DNA of 37,545 bases from positions 1-37,545 of the forward strand of contig CANIVF010000037.1 of assembly GCA_947470895.1 (NCBI GenBank), written 5' to 3'. The stretch's first letter is position 1, and each line of letters opens with the position of its first letter. This stretch comes from Bacteroidota bacterium (lineage in GTDB: Bacteria; Bacteroidota; Bacteroidia; Cytophagales; Cyclobacteriaceae). A model generated the notes under the pieces. It was not told where the DNA came from. It saw only the letters and a list, made by a program, of their open reading frames with translations, and did no database searches. Made by a program: the position numbers and the translations under genes. Positions 6,646 through 15,599 of the stretch are shown piece by piece.

Positions 6646-8010
6646 ATGGGCAAATTCATCAAACTTAAGAAAGGTTTCACCATCAATTTGGCAGGAAAAG
6701 CAGCCCCCAAAGTGGTAGAACCCGAACAGCCTGAAACTTTTGTGATCAAACCGGCTGACTTTCATGGCATCTACTTGCCTAAGGTCGTTATCAAAGAAGG
6801 TGATTCGGTGAAGGCAGGAACAGCTCTTTTTCACGATAAGAAGCATGAGAATATTCTTTTCACTTCTCCGGTTAGCGGTGAGATTGTTGAAGTTAAGCGT
6901 GGTGAAAAGAGAAAACTTTTGGAGATCAAGATTCTCGCTGATAAAAAAGTGGAGTTCGAGTTATTCCCCAAGTTTTCAGTTTCTGACATCGCTAATCTTC
7001 CCGTTCAGGAAATTAAAAATCAGATTCTGAAATCGGGTATTTGGCCCTCGATTGTGCAGCGCCCATATGGGGTGGTTGCAGATCCAACCACTACGCCCAA
7101 AGCTATCCATATATCTGCCTTTGATACACATCCATTGGCTCCGGACTATAACGTTTTGTTCAAAGGTCAGGATCAAGCCTTTCAGGTGGGTGTTGATGTT
7201 TTGAAAAAACTGACTTCAGGTGCTGTTCATGTAAACACGCATTCAACCAGTGAGGTATCTACGGTGTTCTCTCAGGTAAAAGGAGTTGAAGTAAATAAAT
7301 TTTCAGGTCAGCATCCTGCAGGATGTGTGGGCGTGCAGATTCATCATATTGATCCTATTAATAAAGGAGATGTTGTTTGGACAATCACTCCGCTGGGCGT
7401 GATTCAAATAGGAAAACTTTTCTCTCAGGGAATATACGATGCTTCCAAGTTGGTTGCCATTGCCGGATCGGAAGTGAAAAACCCACAATACTATAAGACC
7501 TATACCGGAGCTTCTGTTAAGAAGTTTTTAGAGAATAATCTGAACAATGATCACGTCCGTGTTATTTCTGGTAATCCATTAACAGGAACTGCCATTGGTA
7601 AAGATGGCCATTTGGGTTTCTTCGATCAGCAAGTATCGGTTATACCAGAAGGTGATTATTATGAATTTGTAGGCTGGATTACCCCAGGTGCTAGAAAGCT
7701 AAGCTTCCACCGCTCTATTGGGTTATTCTCATTCTTATCTCCTAACAAAGAACGCGTAGTTGATACGAATACTCATGGTGAGCCAAGAGCATTTGTGCAA
7801 ACTGGAATATTTGAGCAGGTAACACCGATGGATATTTTGCCTACCCATTTATTAAAGAGCATTCTGGCGGAAGACATTGATGAGATGGAGGCGTTAGGTA
7901 TTTATGAAGTCATTGAAGAAGATCTTGCATTGTGTGAGTTTGTGGATGTATCCAAACACAAGGTGCAGGAGATATTGAGAGAGGGACTTGATTTAGTTCA
8001 AAACAGTTAA
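6646..8010 (+). CDS. nqrA: Na+-translocating NADH:quinone reductase subunit A
   Basis: A 454-residue soluble subunit, close to the usual 445-450. NqrA sits on the cytoplasmic face of the Na+-NQR complex and takes part in quinone binding and reduction. The N-terminal segment KLKKGFTINLAGKA and the stretch DFHGIYLPKVVIKEGDSVKA (a biotinyl-lipoyl-like domain) are typical. So are the central VNTHSTSEVSTVFSQVKG and HPAGCVGVQIHHIDPI, and the C-terminal FVQTGIFEQVTPMDILPTHL motif. It is the first gene of a tightly spaced nqrA-E operon; nqrB starts 10 bp after its stop. Its promoter candidate lies 36-65 bp upstream. Confidence 0.95.
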   Translation: MGKFIKLKKGFTINLAGKAAPKVVEPEQPETFVIKPADFHGIYLPKVVIKEGDSVKAGTALFHDKKHENILFTSPVSGEIVEVKRGEKRKLLEIKILADKKVEFELFPKFSVSDIANLPVQEIKNQILKSGIWPSIVQRPYGVVADPTTTPKAIHISAFDTHPLAPDYNVLFKGQDQAFQVGVDVLKKLTSGAVHVNTHSTSEVSTVFSQVKGVEVNKFSGQHPAGCVGVQIHHIDPINKGDVVWTITPLGVIQIGKLFSQGIYDASKLVAIAGSEVKNPQYYKTYTGASVKKFLENNLNNDHVRVISGNPLTGTAIGKDGHLGFFDQQVSVIPEGDYYEFVGWITPGARKLSFHRSIGLFSFLSPNKERVVDTNTHGEPRAFVQTGIFEQVTPMDILPTHLLKSILAEDIDEMEALGIYEVIEEDLALCEFVDVSKHKVQEILREGLDLVQNS

Positions 8011-8020
8011 TTCGGTTCAG

Positions 8021-9223
8021 ATGAATTTTTTGAGAAATCAGCTTGATAAGGTAAAGCACAATTTTGAGAGGGGTCAAAAATGGGAGAAGTATTATTATGC
8101 CTATGAAGCATTAGATACCTTCATGTTTGCTCCCAACACCACTAATGATGTTAAGGGATCTCAGATTCGTGATGCCATTGATTTGAAGCGGTTGATGATG
8201 ACAGTAATCATTGGGATGGTGCCATGCCTTTTATTTGGTATCTGGAATGTAGGCCATCAGCATTTTTTAGCAATTGGCCAGGCTGGAGCAACATTGGGAG
8301 ATAAACTTTGGGTGGGCGCTTTGCAGGTAGTTCCAATCATTATTATTTCTTATGGAGTTGGTTTAGGAATAGAATTCATTTTCTCTACACTTCGCAAGCA
8401 CCCTGTCAATGAGGGATTCCTGGTAACGGGTATGCTCATTCCATTAGTCATGCCACCCGATGTTCCACTTTGGCAAGTGGCTGTGGCTACTGCTTTTGCC
8501 GTGATCATCGGTAAAGAAGCATTTGGAGGAACCGGTATGAACGTGGTGAACGTGGCTCTTACAGCTCGTGCTTTTCTGTACTTTGCATATCCTTCTGATT
8601 TGTCAGGTGACGTTTGGACTTTTATCGGAGATGGACAAGCCGTAGCCGGATATTCGGGCGCAACTCCTTTATCGCTGGCAGCCGATGCCGCAACTACAGG
8701 TGTTAACGTTGTTCAATCATTTAATTCGTTTGGAGCCGGATGGAATGAAGGTGTATTTACACTTTCAAATCTTTTCATGGGAATAAGACCAGGCTCCATA
8801 GGCGAAACTTCAACACTAATGTGTCTAATCGGTGCCCTCATTTTGATTGCTACCGGAGCAGGAAGTTGGAAAATTATTGTAAGTGTTTTTGGCGGTGCTT
8901 ATGTCATGGGCTTATTCCTCAATCTGGTTGGAGGAAACGCCTTTACACAGATGCCAGCGCATTATCATTTAGTCATCGGAGGTTTGGCTTTCGGAGCTGT
9001 GTTTATGGCAACTGATCCGGTAACAGCATCTCAAACAGAAACAGGAAAGTGGGTATATGGATTTTTGATCGGTCTTTTCACCGTGTTGATCAGAGTTTTC
9101 AATCCGGCTTACCCGGAAGGTATCATGCTGGCGATATTGTTAATGAACGTATTCGCTCCGCTGATTGATTATTTCGTAGTTAGTGCAAACAAAAAAAGGA
9201 GATTACAACGTGCGACAGTCTAA
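8021..9223 (+). CDS. nqrB: Na+-translocating NADH:quinone reductase subunit B
   Basis: A 400-residue integral membrane subunit. NqrB forms the main Na+ channel, carries riboflavin and a covalently bound FMN. A soluble N-terminus of about 55 residues precedes roughly ten membrane segments. The covalent FMN site is the SGAT motif at residues 212-215 (Thr215) in AVAGYSGATPLSLAA. Other family landmarks are KHPVNEGFLVTGMLIPLVMP and AFGGTGMNVVNVALTARAFL. The final codons overlap the region carrying the nqrC ribosome binding site and start: the nqrB stop (9221-9223) lies 11 bases downstream of the nqrC GTG start. Confidence 0.96.
   Translation: MNFLRNQLDKVKHNFERGQKWEKYYYAYEALDTFMFAPNTTNDVKGSQIRDAIDLKRLMMTVIIGMVPCLLFGIWNVGHQHFLAIGQAGATLGDKLWVGALQVVPIIIISYGVGLGIEFIFSTLRKHPVNEGFLVTGMLIPLVMPPDVPLWQVAVATAFAVIIGKEAFGGTGMNVVNVALTARAFLYFAYPSDLSGDVWTFIGDGQAVAGYSGATPLSLAADAATTGVNVVQSFNSFGAGWNEGVFTLSNLFMGIRPGSIGETSTLMCLIGALILIATGAGSWKIIVSVFGGAYVMGLFLNLVGGNAFTQMPAHYHLVIGGLAFGAVFMATDPVTASQTETGKWVYGFLIGLFTVLIRVFNPAYPEGIMLAILLMNVFAPLIDYFVVSANKKRRLQRATV
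9196..9201 (+). promoter_or_regulatory. Ribosome binding site that fixes the nqrC start
   Basis: AAGGAG sits 8 nt before a GTG at 9210, an ideal Shine-Dalgarno arrangement, inside the 3' end of nqrB. Strong sites like this are rare in this window, which makes it a good argument for GTG 9210 over the in-frame ATG at 9183; that one would add nine polar residues and lacks such a site. Confidence 0.7.
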
Positions 9224-9929
9224 TCTTTACATCATCTTATATTCTGCAGGCCTCACCATATTTTGCGGTGCTGTCCTAGCCTTTGCTTCCATTAGTCTCA
9301 AAGACAAACAGGATGTTAATATTGCCTTGGAGCAAAAGGGAAATATTCTTGCTACGGTTACCACCCTTGAGGAAGGCGCCAACGTGGAGCTATTGTATGC
9401 CAAGAGAATCAGGGGCTTTGTTATTGACTACAATGGTAACGAAGTTCCCAACATAGAGCCCTCTAAAGTGGCTGTGGCTTCTGAGTATAAGAAAAAACCA
9501 GAAGATCGCTTACTACCAGTTTACGAATTCGTTAATGAATCGGATTCCAGCAAAGTGGAAGCAGTGGTTTTGCCCCTGTTTGGATATGGACTTTGGAACA
9601 ATGTTTGGGGTTTTGTAGCTCTTGGGTCTGATTTCAATACCGTTCGTGGTGTTAAGTTTGCGCATGCCGGGGAAACACCTGGTCTTGGGGCACGTATTGA
9701 ATCAGAAGAAATACAGGTTCGTTATAGAGGAAAGAAAGTATTTGAAAATGATAACCTCGTGTCCATTGTAATGATGAAAGGAGAGGGAAAAAATTATTCA
9801 GACGATTATCATAAAGTAGATGGCATGTCGGGGGCAACGCTTACAGCCAAAGGGATTAATAACATGATGAAAGATTATTTCGGTTGTTATGCCAAGTATC
9901 TGAAGAAGAAAACATCAGCACTCAATTAA
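9210..9929 (+). CDS. nqrC: Na+-translocating NADH:quinone reductase subunit C
   Basis: 239 residues from a GTG start chosen for the AAGGAG site 8 nt upstream; it overlaps the end of nqrB by 14 bp. NqrC has one N-terminal membrane anchor (LYIILYSAGLTIFCGAVLAF) and a periplasmic FMN-binding domain. The domain shows FAHAGETPGLGARIESEEI, the conserved region next to the flavin, and the covalent FMN site SGATLT near the C-terminus (Thr210). Electrons pass through this flavin between other NQR cofactors. nqrD follows 7 bp after the stop. An alternative ATG start at 9183 is in frame but less likely. Confidence 0.95.
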   Translation: MRQSNLYIILYSAGLTIFCGAVLAFASISLKDKQDVNIALEQKGNILATVTTLEEGANVELLYAKRIRGFVIDYNGNEVPNIEPSKVAVASEYKKKPEDRLLPVYEFVNESDSSKVEAVVLPLFGYGLWNNVWGFVALGSDFNTVRGVKFAHAGETPGLGARIESEEIQVRYRGKKVFENDNLVSIVMMKGEGKNYSDDYHKVDGMSGATLTAKGINNMMKDYFGCYAKYLKKKTSALN

Positions 9930-9936
9930 TTTAATT

Positions 9937-10620
9937 ATGAGTACAGAAACCGTAGAAATTGAAAAAGTTGAAAAGAAATCAGAACCTCTTTTCTCCAAGA
10001 AAAACAAAAAGCTTATTTCAAATCCGCTGGATATTGACAACCCAATTACGGTTCAGATTTTGGGAGTTTGCTCTGCATTAGCCATTACTTCTCAGATTAA
10101 GCCGGCCATAGTAATGACATTGGGTCTCACTTTCGTGACTGCCTTTTCAAACGTATTTATTTCATTAATGCGCAATGGTATCCCTTCGCGTATTCGTATC
10201 ATCGTTCAGTTGGCAATCGTATCCGTGTGGGTAATCCTTGTTGATCAATTGCTTAAAGCCTATGTGTATGACATGGCAAAGCTTATGTCAGTTTATGTAG
10301 GGTTGATCATCACCAATTGTATAGTCATGGGCCGTCTTGAAGCGTATGCGATGGCTAATAAACCATGGCCTTCATTCCTGGATGGTATTGGAAATGGATT
10401 GGGATACGGAATCATTTTGATTATATTAGCTGTAGTGCGCGAATTATTTGGCTCAGGAACATTGTTTAAGGGTTTCCCTTTCGAATGGCATGTGTTCGAG
10501 TCCATGGGAATTAAATACCAAGGTAACGGACTGCTTTTGCTTCCTGCAGGAGCTTGTATATTATTAGGTATCATCATCTGGGTGCAGCGTTCGATTAACG
10601 GTTATCGTGAAACTCATTAA
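9937..10620 (+). CDS. nqrD: Na+-translocating NADH:quinone reductase subunit D
   Basis: A 227-residue polytopic membrane subunit with six predicted helices. With NqrE it forms the membrane pair that holds a 2Fe-2S centre between conserved cysteines. Family motifs are [20 protein letters not shown] (with the cluster-type Cys), [19 protein letters not shown] (second conserved Cys in TNC) and [14 protein letters not shown]. The charged N-terminal tail of about 30 residues ([16 protein letters not shown]) makes it slightly longer than the roughly 210 residues of Gammaproteobacterial NqrD. It is spaced 7 bp from nqrC and 14 bp from nqrE. Confidence 0.95.
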   Translation: MSTETVEIEKVEKKSEPLFSKKNKKLISNPLDIDNPITVQILGVCSALAITSQIKPAIVMTLGLTFVTAFSNVFISLMRNGIPSRIRIIVQLAIVSVWVILVDQLLKAYVYDMAKLMSVYVGLIITNCIVMGRLEAYAMANKPWPSFLDGIGNGLGYGIILIILAVVRELFGSGTLFKGFPFEWHVFESMGIKYQGNGLLLLPAGACILLGIIIWVQRSINGYRETH

Positions 10621-10634
10621 TCTTTAGAAGGACT

Positions 10635-11249
10635 ATGGAGAATCTTATCAATATTGGTGTTCGGTCAATTTTTATTGACAACATGATCTTCGCCTACTTC
10701 TTAGGCATGTGTTCTTTCCTTGCTATTTCAAAAAAGGTGAAGACTGCCTTCGGATTAGGTATTGCAGTAGTATTTGTTTTGGGTGTAACCGTACCCATAA
10801 ATTGGCTTATACAAAATTATGTTTTGACTGCAGGTTCACTGGCTTGGTTAGGTGATGATTTTGCTTCAGTTGATTTGAACTTCCTTCAATTTATCGTGTT
10901 CATTTCTGTTATCGCTGCCATTGTGCAGCTGACTGAAATGGTAGTCGAGAAATTTTCACCAGCATTGTATGGTACGCTCGGTATCTTCCTTCCACTCATT
11001 GCAGTAAACTGTTCTGTATTAGGTGCTGCTTTGTTTATGGTAGGACGTCCTTATAACCTGGCGGAAGCCACCGTATTCGGAGTTGGCTCTGGCATTGGCT
11101 GGATGCTTGCCATTGTAGCCCTGGCTGGTGTACGTGAAAAAATGAAATATTCCAATGTGCCTGCTCCGCTTCGCGGATTAGGAATTACATTCATTTTAGT
11201 AGGATTAATGTCACTCGGATTCTTAAGTTTCTTAGGATTCTCTCTTTAA
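10635..11249 (+). CDS. nqrE: Na+-translocating NADH:quinone reductase subunit E
   Basis: A 204-residue six-helix membrane protein, homologous to NqrD and RnfA/E. The N-terminal [20 protein letters not shown] contains the first cluster-type Cys, and [15 protein letters not shown] contains the second (VNCSVLG is the family signature). AGAAGGA-like sequence (AGAAGGA at 10626-10632) precedes the ATG. It is the last gene of this operon: a rho-independent terminator follows at 11274, and the NADH-oxidising subunit NqrF is not found downstream. Confidence 0.95.
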   Translation: MENLINIGVRSIFIDNMIFAYFLGMCSFLAISKKVKTAFGLGIAVVFVLGVTVPINWLIQNYVLTAGSLAWLGDDFASVDLNFLQFIVFISVIAAIVQLTEMVVEKFSPALYGTLGIFLPLIAVNCSVLGAALFMVGRPYNLAEATVFGVGSGIGWMLAIVALAGVREKMKYSNVPAPLRGLGITFILVGLMSLGFLSFLGFSL

Positions 11250-11273
11250 GGCTTGATGAAAAGATAATGAAGA

Positions 11274-11302
11274 GGCTTCCGAACTAATCGGAAGCCTTTT
11301 TA
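11274..11302 (+). terminator. Rho-independent terminator of the nqr operon
   Basis: AGGCTTCCGA (11274-11283) and TCGGAAGCCT (11289-11298) are a perfect 10-bp inverted repeat with a 5-nt loop, followed by a run of T (11298-11302). It stands 24 bp after the nqrE stop and 14 bp before the DUF502 start, so DUF502 should be transcribed mostly by itself or by read-through. Confidence 0.85.
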
Positions 11303-11315
11303 ATTTTACAGCTAT

Positions 11316-11879
11316 ATGAAAACTTGTTTAAGGACTATTGCCCGGTATTTTTTTAGTGGCATGTTGTTTATTGTGCCGTTCGTTGCCACCGGGTATTTTG
11401 TTTTTCTCTCCTTTTCGTGGTTAGATGGACTGCTTAATCTTCCGTACCCAGGGTTAGGTTTTGTAATCATCTTCGGAGCGATCACAATTTTCGGATATCT
11501 TACTTCAAACTTTGCTGTGCGTACGGCAACCGATTGGTTTGATCACGTGATGAATAAAATCCCGTTGATCAAATTGATTTATTCTTCCATCAAGGATTTA
11601 ATTGGAGCTTTTGTGGGAGATAAAAGAAAATTCAGTAAGCCGGTATTAGTCACTATCAATAAAGAAAATGGTCTTCATCAAATTGGCTTCGTTACGCAAG
11701 AAGATCTTTCTGATTTGGGATTAGGTGAAATGGTTGCCGTGTATTTTCCACACTCTTATGCGTTTTCAGGAAATCACTTTTTAGTACCAAAGACGAGCAT
11801 TAAACCATTGAATATTTCTGGTCCTGAAGCGATGAAGTTCATTGTTTCTGGTGGAGTTTCTGGTTTTAAGGAACAATAG
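11316..11879 (+). CDS. DUF502 family membrane protein
   Basis: A 187-residue protein with two N-terminal membrane helices (about residues 11-32 and 45-65) joined by a short loop (WLDGLLNLPYPGLG). A soluble domain of about 120 residues follows, with VRTATDWFDHVMNKIPLIKL, IYSSIKDLIGAFVGDKRKF and a beta-rich C-terminus (VAVYFPHSYAFSGNHFLVPK). The order RxxxxWxxxhhxxhPhhxxIYxxhK is the hallmark of DUF502, a widespread bacterial family of unknown role. It lies just after the nqr terminator and converges with mnmA. No functional link with either is evident. Confidence 0.85.
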   Translation: MKTCLRTIARYFFSGMLFIVPFVATGYFVFLSFSWLDGLLNLPYPGLGFVIIFGAITIFGYLTSNFAVRTATDWFDHVMNKIPLIKLIYSSIKDLIGAFVGDKRKFSKPVLVTINKENGLHQIGFVTQEDLSDLGLGEMVAVYFPHSYAFSGNHFLVPKTSIKPLNISGPEAMKFIVSGGVSGFKEQ

Positions 11880-11886
11880 ACTAAAC

Positions 11887-11921
11887 AGCTCACGGCTGGA
11901 GGCTAATAGCTCGAAGCCTAA
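11887..11921. repeat. AGCTTGA-type heptad block 3' of mnmA
   Basis: The gap between the DUF502 stop and the mnmA stop (converging genes) reads in exact 7-bp steps: AGCTCAC, GGCTGGA, GGCTAAT, AGCTCGA and AGCCTAA. Each step starts with A/G-GC. The last heptad covers the mnmA stop codon. The same heptad type occurs at 13096, 21526, 21717 and 22650. Confidence 0.6.
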
Positions 11922-13093
11922 TTTATAACTCCCGATCCAATGAGTTCTACTCCTTCATACCACGAAGCAAACTGACCTGGTGTTACTCCCCGTTGTGGTC
12001 TGGCAAAGATAATGTAAACACCTTCTTCTCTCTTAAATAACGTACACGATTCCAGTTTTTGACGATAACGTATACGAGCAAGATAATCTTTTTGCTCGCC
12101 TACGCCCAACTTCAAATCTTCCCGAATCCAATGCTCATCGGAGGTAGAAATGAAAAGTCCTTTACGATAAAGTCCTGGGTGATTATCTCCCATGCCCGTA
12201 TAAATAACATTCTTGTCAGTATCCGTGCCAATCACAAACAATGGTTTTTCAAAACCACCGATATTTAATCCTCTGCGCTGACCAATAGTATAGAAGTGCG
12301 CACCATTATGTTCGCCCACCACTTCGCCTAATTGAGGATATAATTCATAAGGTTTCGTGATGTTAATTAAATCATCAGATTCAAATCCATTTTTAAATGC
12401 AGATGAATCTGCACCGATTTCAATCACTTTTCCTTTTTTAGAGGCTAGTCTTTGTTGTAAAAATTCAGGAAGATGTACTTTTCCAATAAAGCATAATCCT
12501 TGTGAATCTTTTTTCTCTGCAGTAGCAAGTCCTGCTTGTTTTGCGATTGCTCGTACTTCGGGTTTAAGCAATTCTCCAATGGGAAATAATGCCTTAGATA
12601 ATTGTGCCTGAGTAAGCTGACAAAGAAAGTAGCTTTGATCTTTATTAGGATCTTTACCGGCAAGTAATTGATAAATAATTTTTCCGTCTTTTTCAATTTC
12701 TCCCTTGCGACAATAATGACCGGTGGCAACATAGTTGGCACCGAGTTTCATCGCAGCATCTAAGAAAACATCAAATTTGATTTCGCGATTGCACAACACA
12801 TCCGGATTAGGAGTTCTGCCGCGTTGATACTCGGCAAACATGTAATCAACAATACGATCCTTGTATTCTTTACTTAAGTCGATAGCTTGAAAGGGAATGC
12901 CTAATTGCTGGGCGACAATCATCGCGTCATTGCTATCATCTAGCCAGGGGCATTCGTTGCTGATCGTCACGGAGTCGTCATGCCAGTTTTTCATGAACAT
13001 ACCAATCACATCATATCCTTGCTCTTTCAGCAGGTATGCTGTTACACTGGAGTCCACTCCACCTGATAAACCGACTACTACTCTTTTGCCCAT
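11918..13093 (-). CDS. mnmA: tRNA-specific 2-thiouridylase MnmA
   Basis: A 391-residue ATP-dependent enzyme that thiolates U34 of tRNA-Lys, -Glu and -Gln in the cytosol, taking sulfur from a cysteine-desulfurase relay. The PP-loop is GLSGGVDSS (residues 8-16). The two catalytic cysteines are in [12 protein letters not shown] (Cys101) and GLCFIGK (Cys201). Other family landmarks are [24 protein letters not shown] and [13 protein letters not shown]. It is slightly longer than the usual 360-370 residues because of small insertions in the C-terminal part. It converges with DUF502, and its start is 8 bp from a heptad-repeat remnant and 11 bp downstream of the TlpA-like gene on the same strand, so the two may be co-transcribed. 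Confidence 0.96.
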   Translation of the reverse strand: MGKRVVVGLSGGVDSSVTAYLLKEQGYDVIGMFMKNWHDDSVTISNECPWLDDSNDAMIVAQQLGIPFQAIDLSKEYKDRIVDYMFAEYQRGRTPNPDVLCNREIKFDVFLDAAMKLGANYVATGHYCRKGEIEKDGKIIYQLLAGKDPNKDQSYFLCQLTQAQLSKALFPIGELLKPEVRAIAKQAGLATAEKKDSQGLCFIGKVHLPEFLQQRLASKKGKVIEIGADSSAFKNGFESDDLINITKPYELYPQLGEVVGEHNGAHFYTIGQRRGLNIGGFEKPLFVIGTDTDKNVIYTGMGDNHPGLYRKGLFISTSDEHWIREDLKLGVGEQKDYLARIRYRQKLESCTLFKREEGVYIIFARPQRGVTPGQFASWYEGVELIGSGVIN

Positions 13094-13095
13094 AT

Positions 13096-13109
13096 AGCCT
13101 GAAGCTATT
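13096..13109. repeat. Two-heptad block between TlpA-like gene and mnmA
   Basis: AGCCTGA followed by AGCTATT occupies most of the 11-bp gap and the last codons region of the upstream minus-strand gene. It is short and could be chance, but its first heptad is identical to one at 21738-21744. Confidence 0.35.
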
Positions 13110-14328
13110 TTCTTAAAGCCAAATCGTTGGCTAAAAGTTCATTCACAATCTGATTAAATTGCTCTTTGAATTGATCAAAATAGATTCCTGTTCCAGGGCC
13201 TGAAAATCCGGTATGAATGTGTTTTACCTTCCCATCTTTACCAATAAAAATCGTGGTGGGGAAAGCAAACACTTTATTTAAAGCAGGGAGGGTTTCTGCG
13301 GCTTTTGCTTTGTCATACGTTCCGGCAATGACAAAATCATATCCCACATTCAGTCTTTCTTTCATTTTTTTCACGCGGCTGCTTGCATACTCAAAATCAT
13401 CTTTACGTTCATAAGCTAGGCCAAGGATTTCTACACCTCGATCTTTATTCTGTTCATACCATTGCGTCAAGAATTTTGTTTCGTCCATACAGTTTGGGCA
13501 CCACGTTCCAAAGATTTGCAGAATTACTACTTTGTCTTTGAAGCGTTCATCATCATTGCTGACTTTATTTCCATTCAAATCTGGAAAGGTAAAATCGAGT
13601 GTTTCAAAACCCGGTTTTAAAAATGTTAATGATTCTAAATCTGGCAGCGAAGCATTTTCATTGCGGATACCTTTCCAAGACTCAAGGCTTGTTTTTCCTG
13701 AATAGAAATTTCCTTTGATCGAGTCACCTTCAAAATGTGCGGTGAACACAAAAGCATGATTGCCATCAAAGGTGCTTAGGAATAACTCATTATCGATTAC
13801 ATCTCCTTCAAGGTATCGGTAGTCTCCCGTGGGAGTGAGAAATGTTCCGGTCACTTTACTATAGGATTGTTTAAAGATCCCTACGGCAACATATTTTTCT
13901 GTTGCTGACTGAAACTCCAATGAATATTTTCCTGAAAAGTCTAACTCAGTTTCGGCATCTTTTGCAAAGCGAAAGTCACTACCATACTTGGCACTGAAAG
14001 GAAGTTTATTACTCGGATCGTAATTCTTAATGAAGTATCCGGTTAAACGGCCATCGGCTATTTTAGCTCTTAGCTCACAATCAAATATGTGCATGACAAT
14101 GCGAACAGAATCACCAGTTATGGAAATTTCATCCAGATTTAATCTTTCCTCTGCATTCATTACCGTAATGCGATATTGATCATTGACATTTTGAACTTCA
14201 AAACCAAAAGGCAATTGGTGTCCCTGCATTTCAACAACACCCCTCCAGAGGCCTGTTTTAAATTCAACTTCTTTAGTACTGCACGAGACAACAAAAACCG
14301 CCAGTATAATTATCAGAGAAATCCTCAT
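13105..14328 (-). CDS. TlpA-like thioredoxin-fold lipoprotein
   Basis: A 407-residue envelope lipoprotein. The signal peptide [16 protein letters not shown] ends in a lipobox with Cys16. Residues about 25-230 are a beta-rich domain without cysteine motifs ([29 protein letters not shown]). Residues about 242-400 are a TlpA/ResA-type thioredoxin domain with the active site FGTWCPNC (Cys277, Cys280) and the cis-proline region [13 protein letters not shown]. Such proteins reduce disulfides in the periplasm, often for cytochrome maturation; the specific substrate here is unknown. It is divergent from the CoA-transferase gene across 129 bp. The N-terminal domain resembles those of Bacteroidota TlpA proteins associated with redox or heme functions, but this is an impression. 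Confidence 0.88.
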   Translation of the reverse strand: MRISLIIILAVFVVSCSTKEVEFKTGLWRGVVEMQGHQLPFGFEVQNVNDQYRITVMNAEERLNLDEISITGDSVRIVMHIFDCELRAKIADGRLTGYFIKNYDPSNKLPFSAKYGSDFRFAKDAETELDFSGKYSLEFQSATEKYVAVGIFKQSYSKVTGTFLTPTGDYRYLEGDVIDNELFLSTFDGNHAFVFTAHFEGDSIKGNFYSGKTSLESWKGIRNENASLPDLESLTFLKPGFETLDFTFPDLNGNKVSNDDERFKDKVVILQIFGTWCPNCMDETKFLTQWYEQNKDRGVEILGLAYERKDDFEYASSRVKKMKERLNVGYDFVIAGTYDKAKAAETLPALNKVFAFPTTIFIGKDGKVKHIHTGFSGPGTGIYFDQFKEQFNQIVNELLANDLALRK

Positions 14329-14457
14329 TTGGAGCTGTTTATGTTAGGTTGAAAAAGCAAAAATGCGATAAATCATTCTAATTTCGTTGTCCGTTTTTGC
14401 TTATTAACAAACCGTTAAGCAGATAGGGCAAAATCAGTAAAGGGTCTAAAAAATGTT

Positions 14458-15582
14458 ATGCTAAAAGGCTTAAAAGTACTTGAATTAGCTTCTGTGTTGG
14501 CAGGGCCAGGTGTAGGCCAGTTTTTTGCCGAATTGGGGGCGCAAGTAATCAAAGTCGAAAATCTCAAAACCGGTGGTGATGTCACCCGCACCTGGAAGGG
14601 ACTTGATGAGCAAACCGATGATCGCTCCGCCTATTTCTGTTCCATCAATTGGGGAAAGAAATCCGTTGCCGTTGACTTGAGTTCTTCGGAAGGAAAATTG
14701 ATCGTACATAAACTAGCCGCAAAGAGTGATATCGTCATAGCTAGCTATAAGCCGGGTGATTCAGAGAAGCTAGGGGTATCTTACCAACAACTAAGAACGA
14801 ACAACGAACAACTAATCTATGGACAAATCACTGGCTATGGTTCCGACAATGATCGCGTAGGTTACGATGCTGTGATACAAGCAGAGAGTGGCTTCATTGA
14901 TTTGAATGGAGAGAAAAATGGAGAGCCTGTAAAGATGCCGGTAGCGTTGATTGATATTTTAGCTGCCCATCATTTAAAGGAAGGATTGTTGTTGGCATTG
15001 CTAAAACGTGATCGCACTGGGGAGGGAAGTTTAGTAGAAGTATCATTAATTCAGGCTGCCATTTCTTCATTAACAAATCAGGCAACCAATTGGCTTGTTG
15101 CAAAAAAACTTCCCACCCGTCAAGGATCGGCCCATCCAAACATTGCGCCTTACGGAGAATCATTTCTCACAAAAGATGGAAAGCGAATTCTCTTAGCAGT
15201 AGGAAGCGATCGACAGTTTTATGATTTGATGAGCGTGTTGAACTTAGAGACTTTGAGTAAGAGCGATAAGTTCATGAGTAATCACACAAGAGTTATTCAT
15301 CGAGACGAACTAACCACTATATTATCTCAAGAGATTCACCAGTTTGATTCTGAAGAATTAATGACTAAAACTAATGCCCATAAAATCCCGGCAGGCATTA
15401 TTCAAAACATGAAGGAAGTATTCGAAATGAAAGAAGCGAAAGAGCTTTTGATTGAACGTGATAATCTAACAAGCGTAAGAACATTTATACCCAAAATGAC
15501 CGGCAACTGGCAACCGGCAACGGACCTGCTTCCACCACCCCATTTTGGAGAACACACTCAAGAAATTTTAAGTCAACTATAA
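14458..15582 (+). CDS. CaiB/BaiF family III CoA-transferase
   Basis: A 374-residue cytosolic enzyme that should move CoA between acyl-CoA and a free acid. The N-terminal signature GLKVLELASVLAGPGVGQFF and AELGAQVIKVEN is typical, and the catalytic aspartate is Asp166 in MPVALIDILAAHH. The substrate is not predictable. At 374 residues it is a little shorter than the typical 390-430. Two stretches of 7-bp tandem repeats (14787-14814 and 15499-15526) lie inside the frame and encode low-complexity segments YQQLRTNNEQL and TGNWQPATD. The gene starts a probable operon: the next start is 17 bp after its stop. Confidence 0.9.
   Translation: MLKGLKVLELASVLAGPGVGQFFAELGAQVIKVENLKTGGDVTRTWKGLDEQTDDRSAYFCSINWGKKSVAVDLSSSEGKLIVHKLAAKSDIVIASYKPGDSEKLGVSYQQLRTNNEQLIYGQITGYGSDNDRVGYDAVIQAESGFIDLNGEKNGEPVKMPVALIDILAAHHLKEGLLLALLKRDRTGEGSLVEVSLIQAAISSLTNQATNWLVAKKLPTRQGSAHPNIAPYGESFLTKDGKRILLAVGSDRQFYDLMSVLNLETLSKSDKFMSNHTRVIHRDELTTILSQEIHQFDSEELMTKTNAHKIPAGIIQNMKEVFEMKEAKELLIERDNLTSVRTFIPKMTGNWQPATDLLPPPHFGEHTQEILSQL
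14787..14814 (+). repeat. Four 7-bp repeats inside the CoA-transferase gene
   Basis: Four contiguous heptads of consensus ACAACKA occur: ACAACTA, AGAACGA, ACAACGA, ACAACTA. Because 28 is not divisible by three the repeat is read in changing frames and encodes QQLRTNNEQL. The segment replaces a stretch that in family members usually reads like ETLKAINPRL, at the same length. Confidence 0.7.
15499..15526 (+). repeat. Second 7-bp repeat block in the CoA-transferase gene
   Basis: ACCGGCA, ACTGGCA, ACCGGCA and ACGGACC follow each other without gap. They encode the segment TGNWQPATDL near the C-terminus, just before the conserved PPPHFGEHTQEIL end. Two of the four heptads are identical, and the third differs by one base. 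Confidence 0.7.
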
Positions 15583-15599
15583 AAACAATCAAAATCGTT

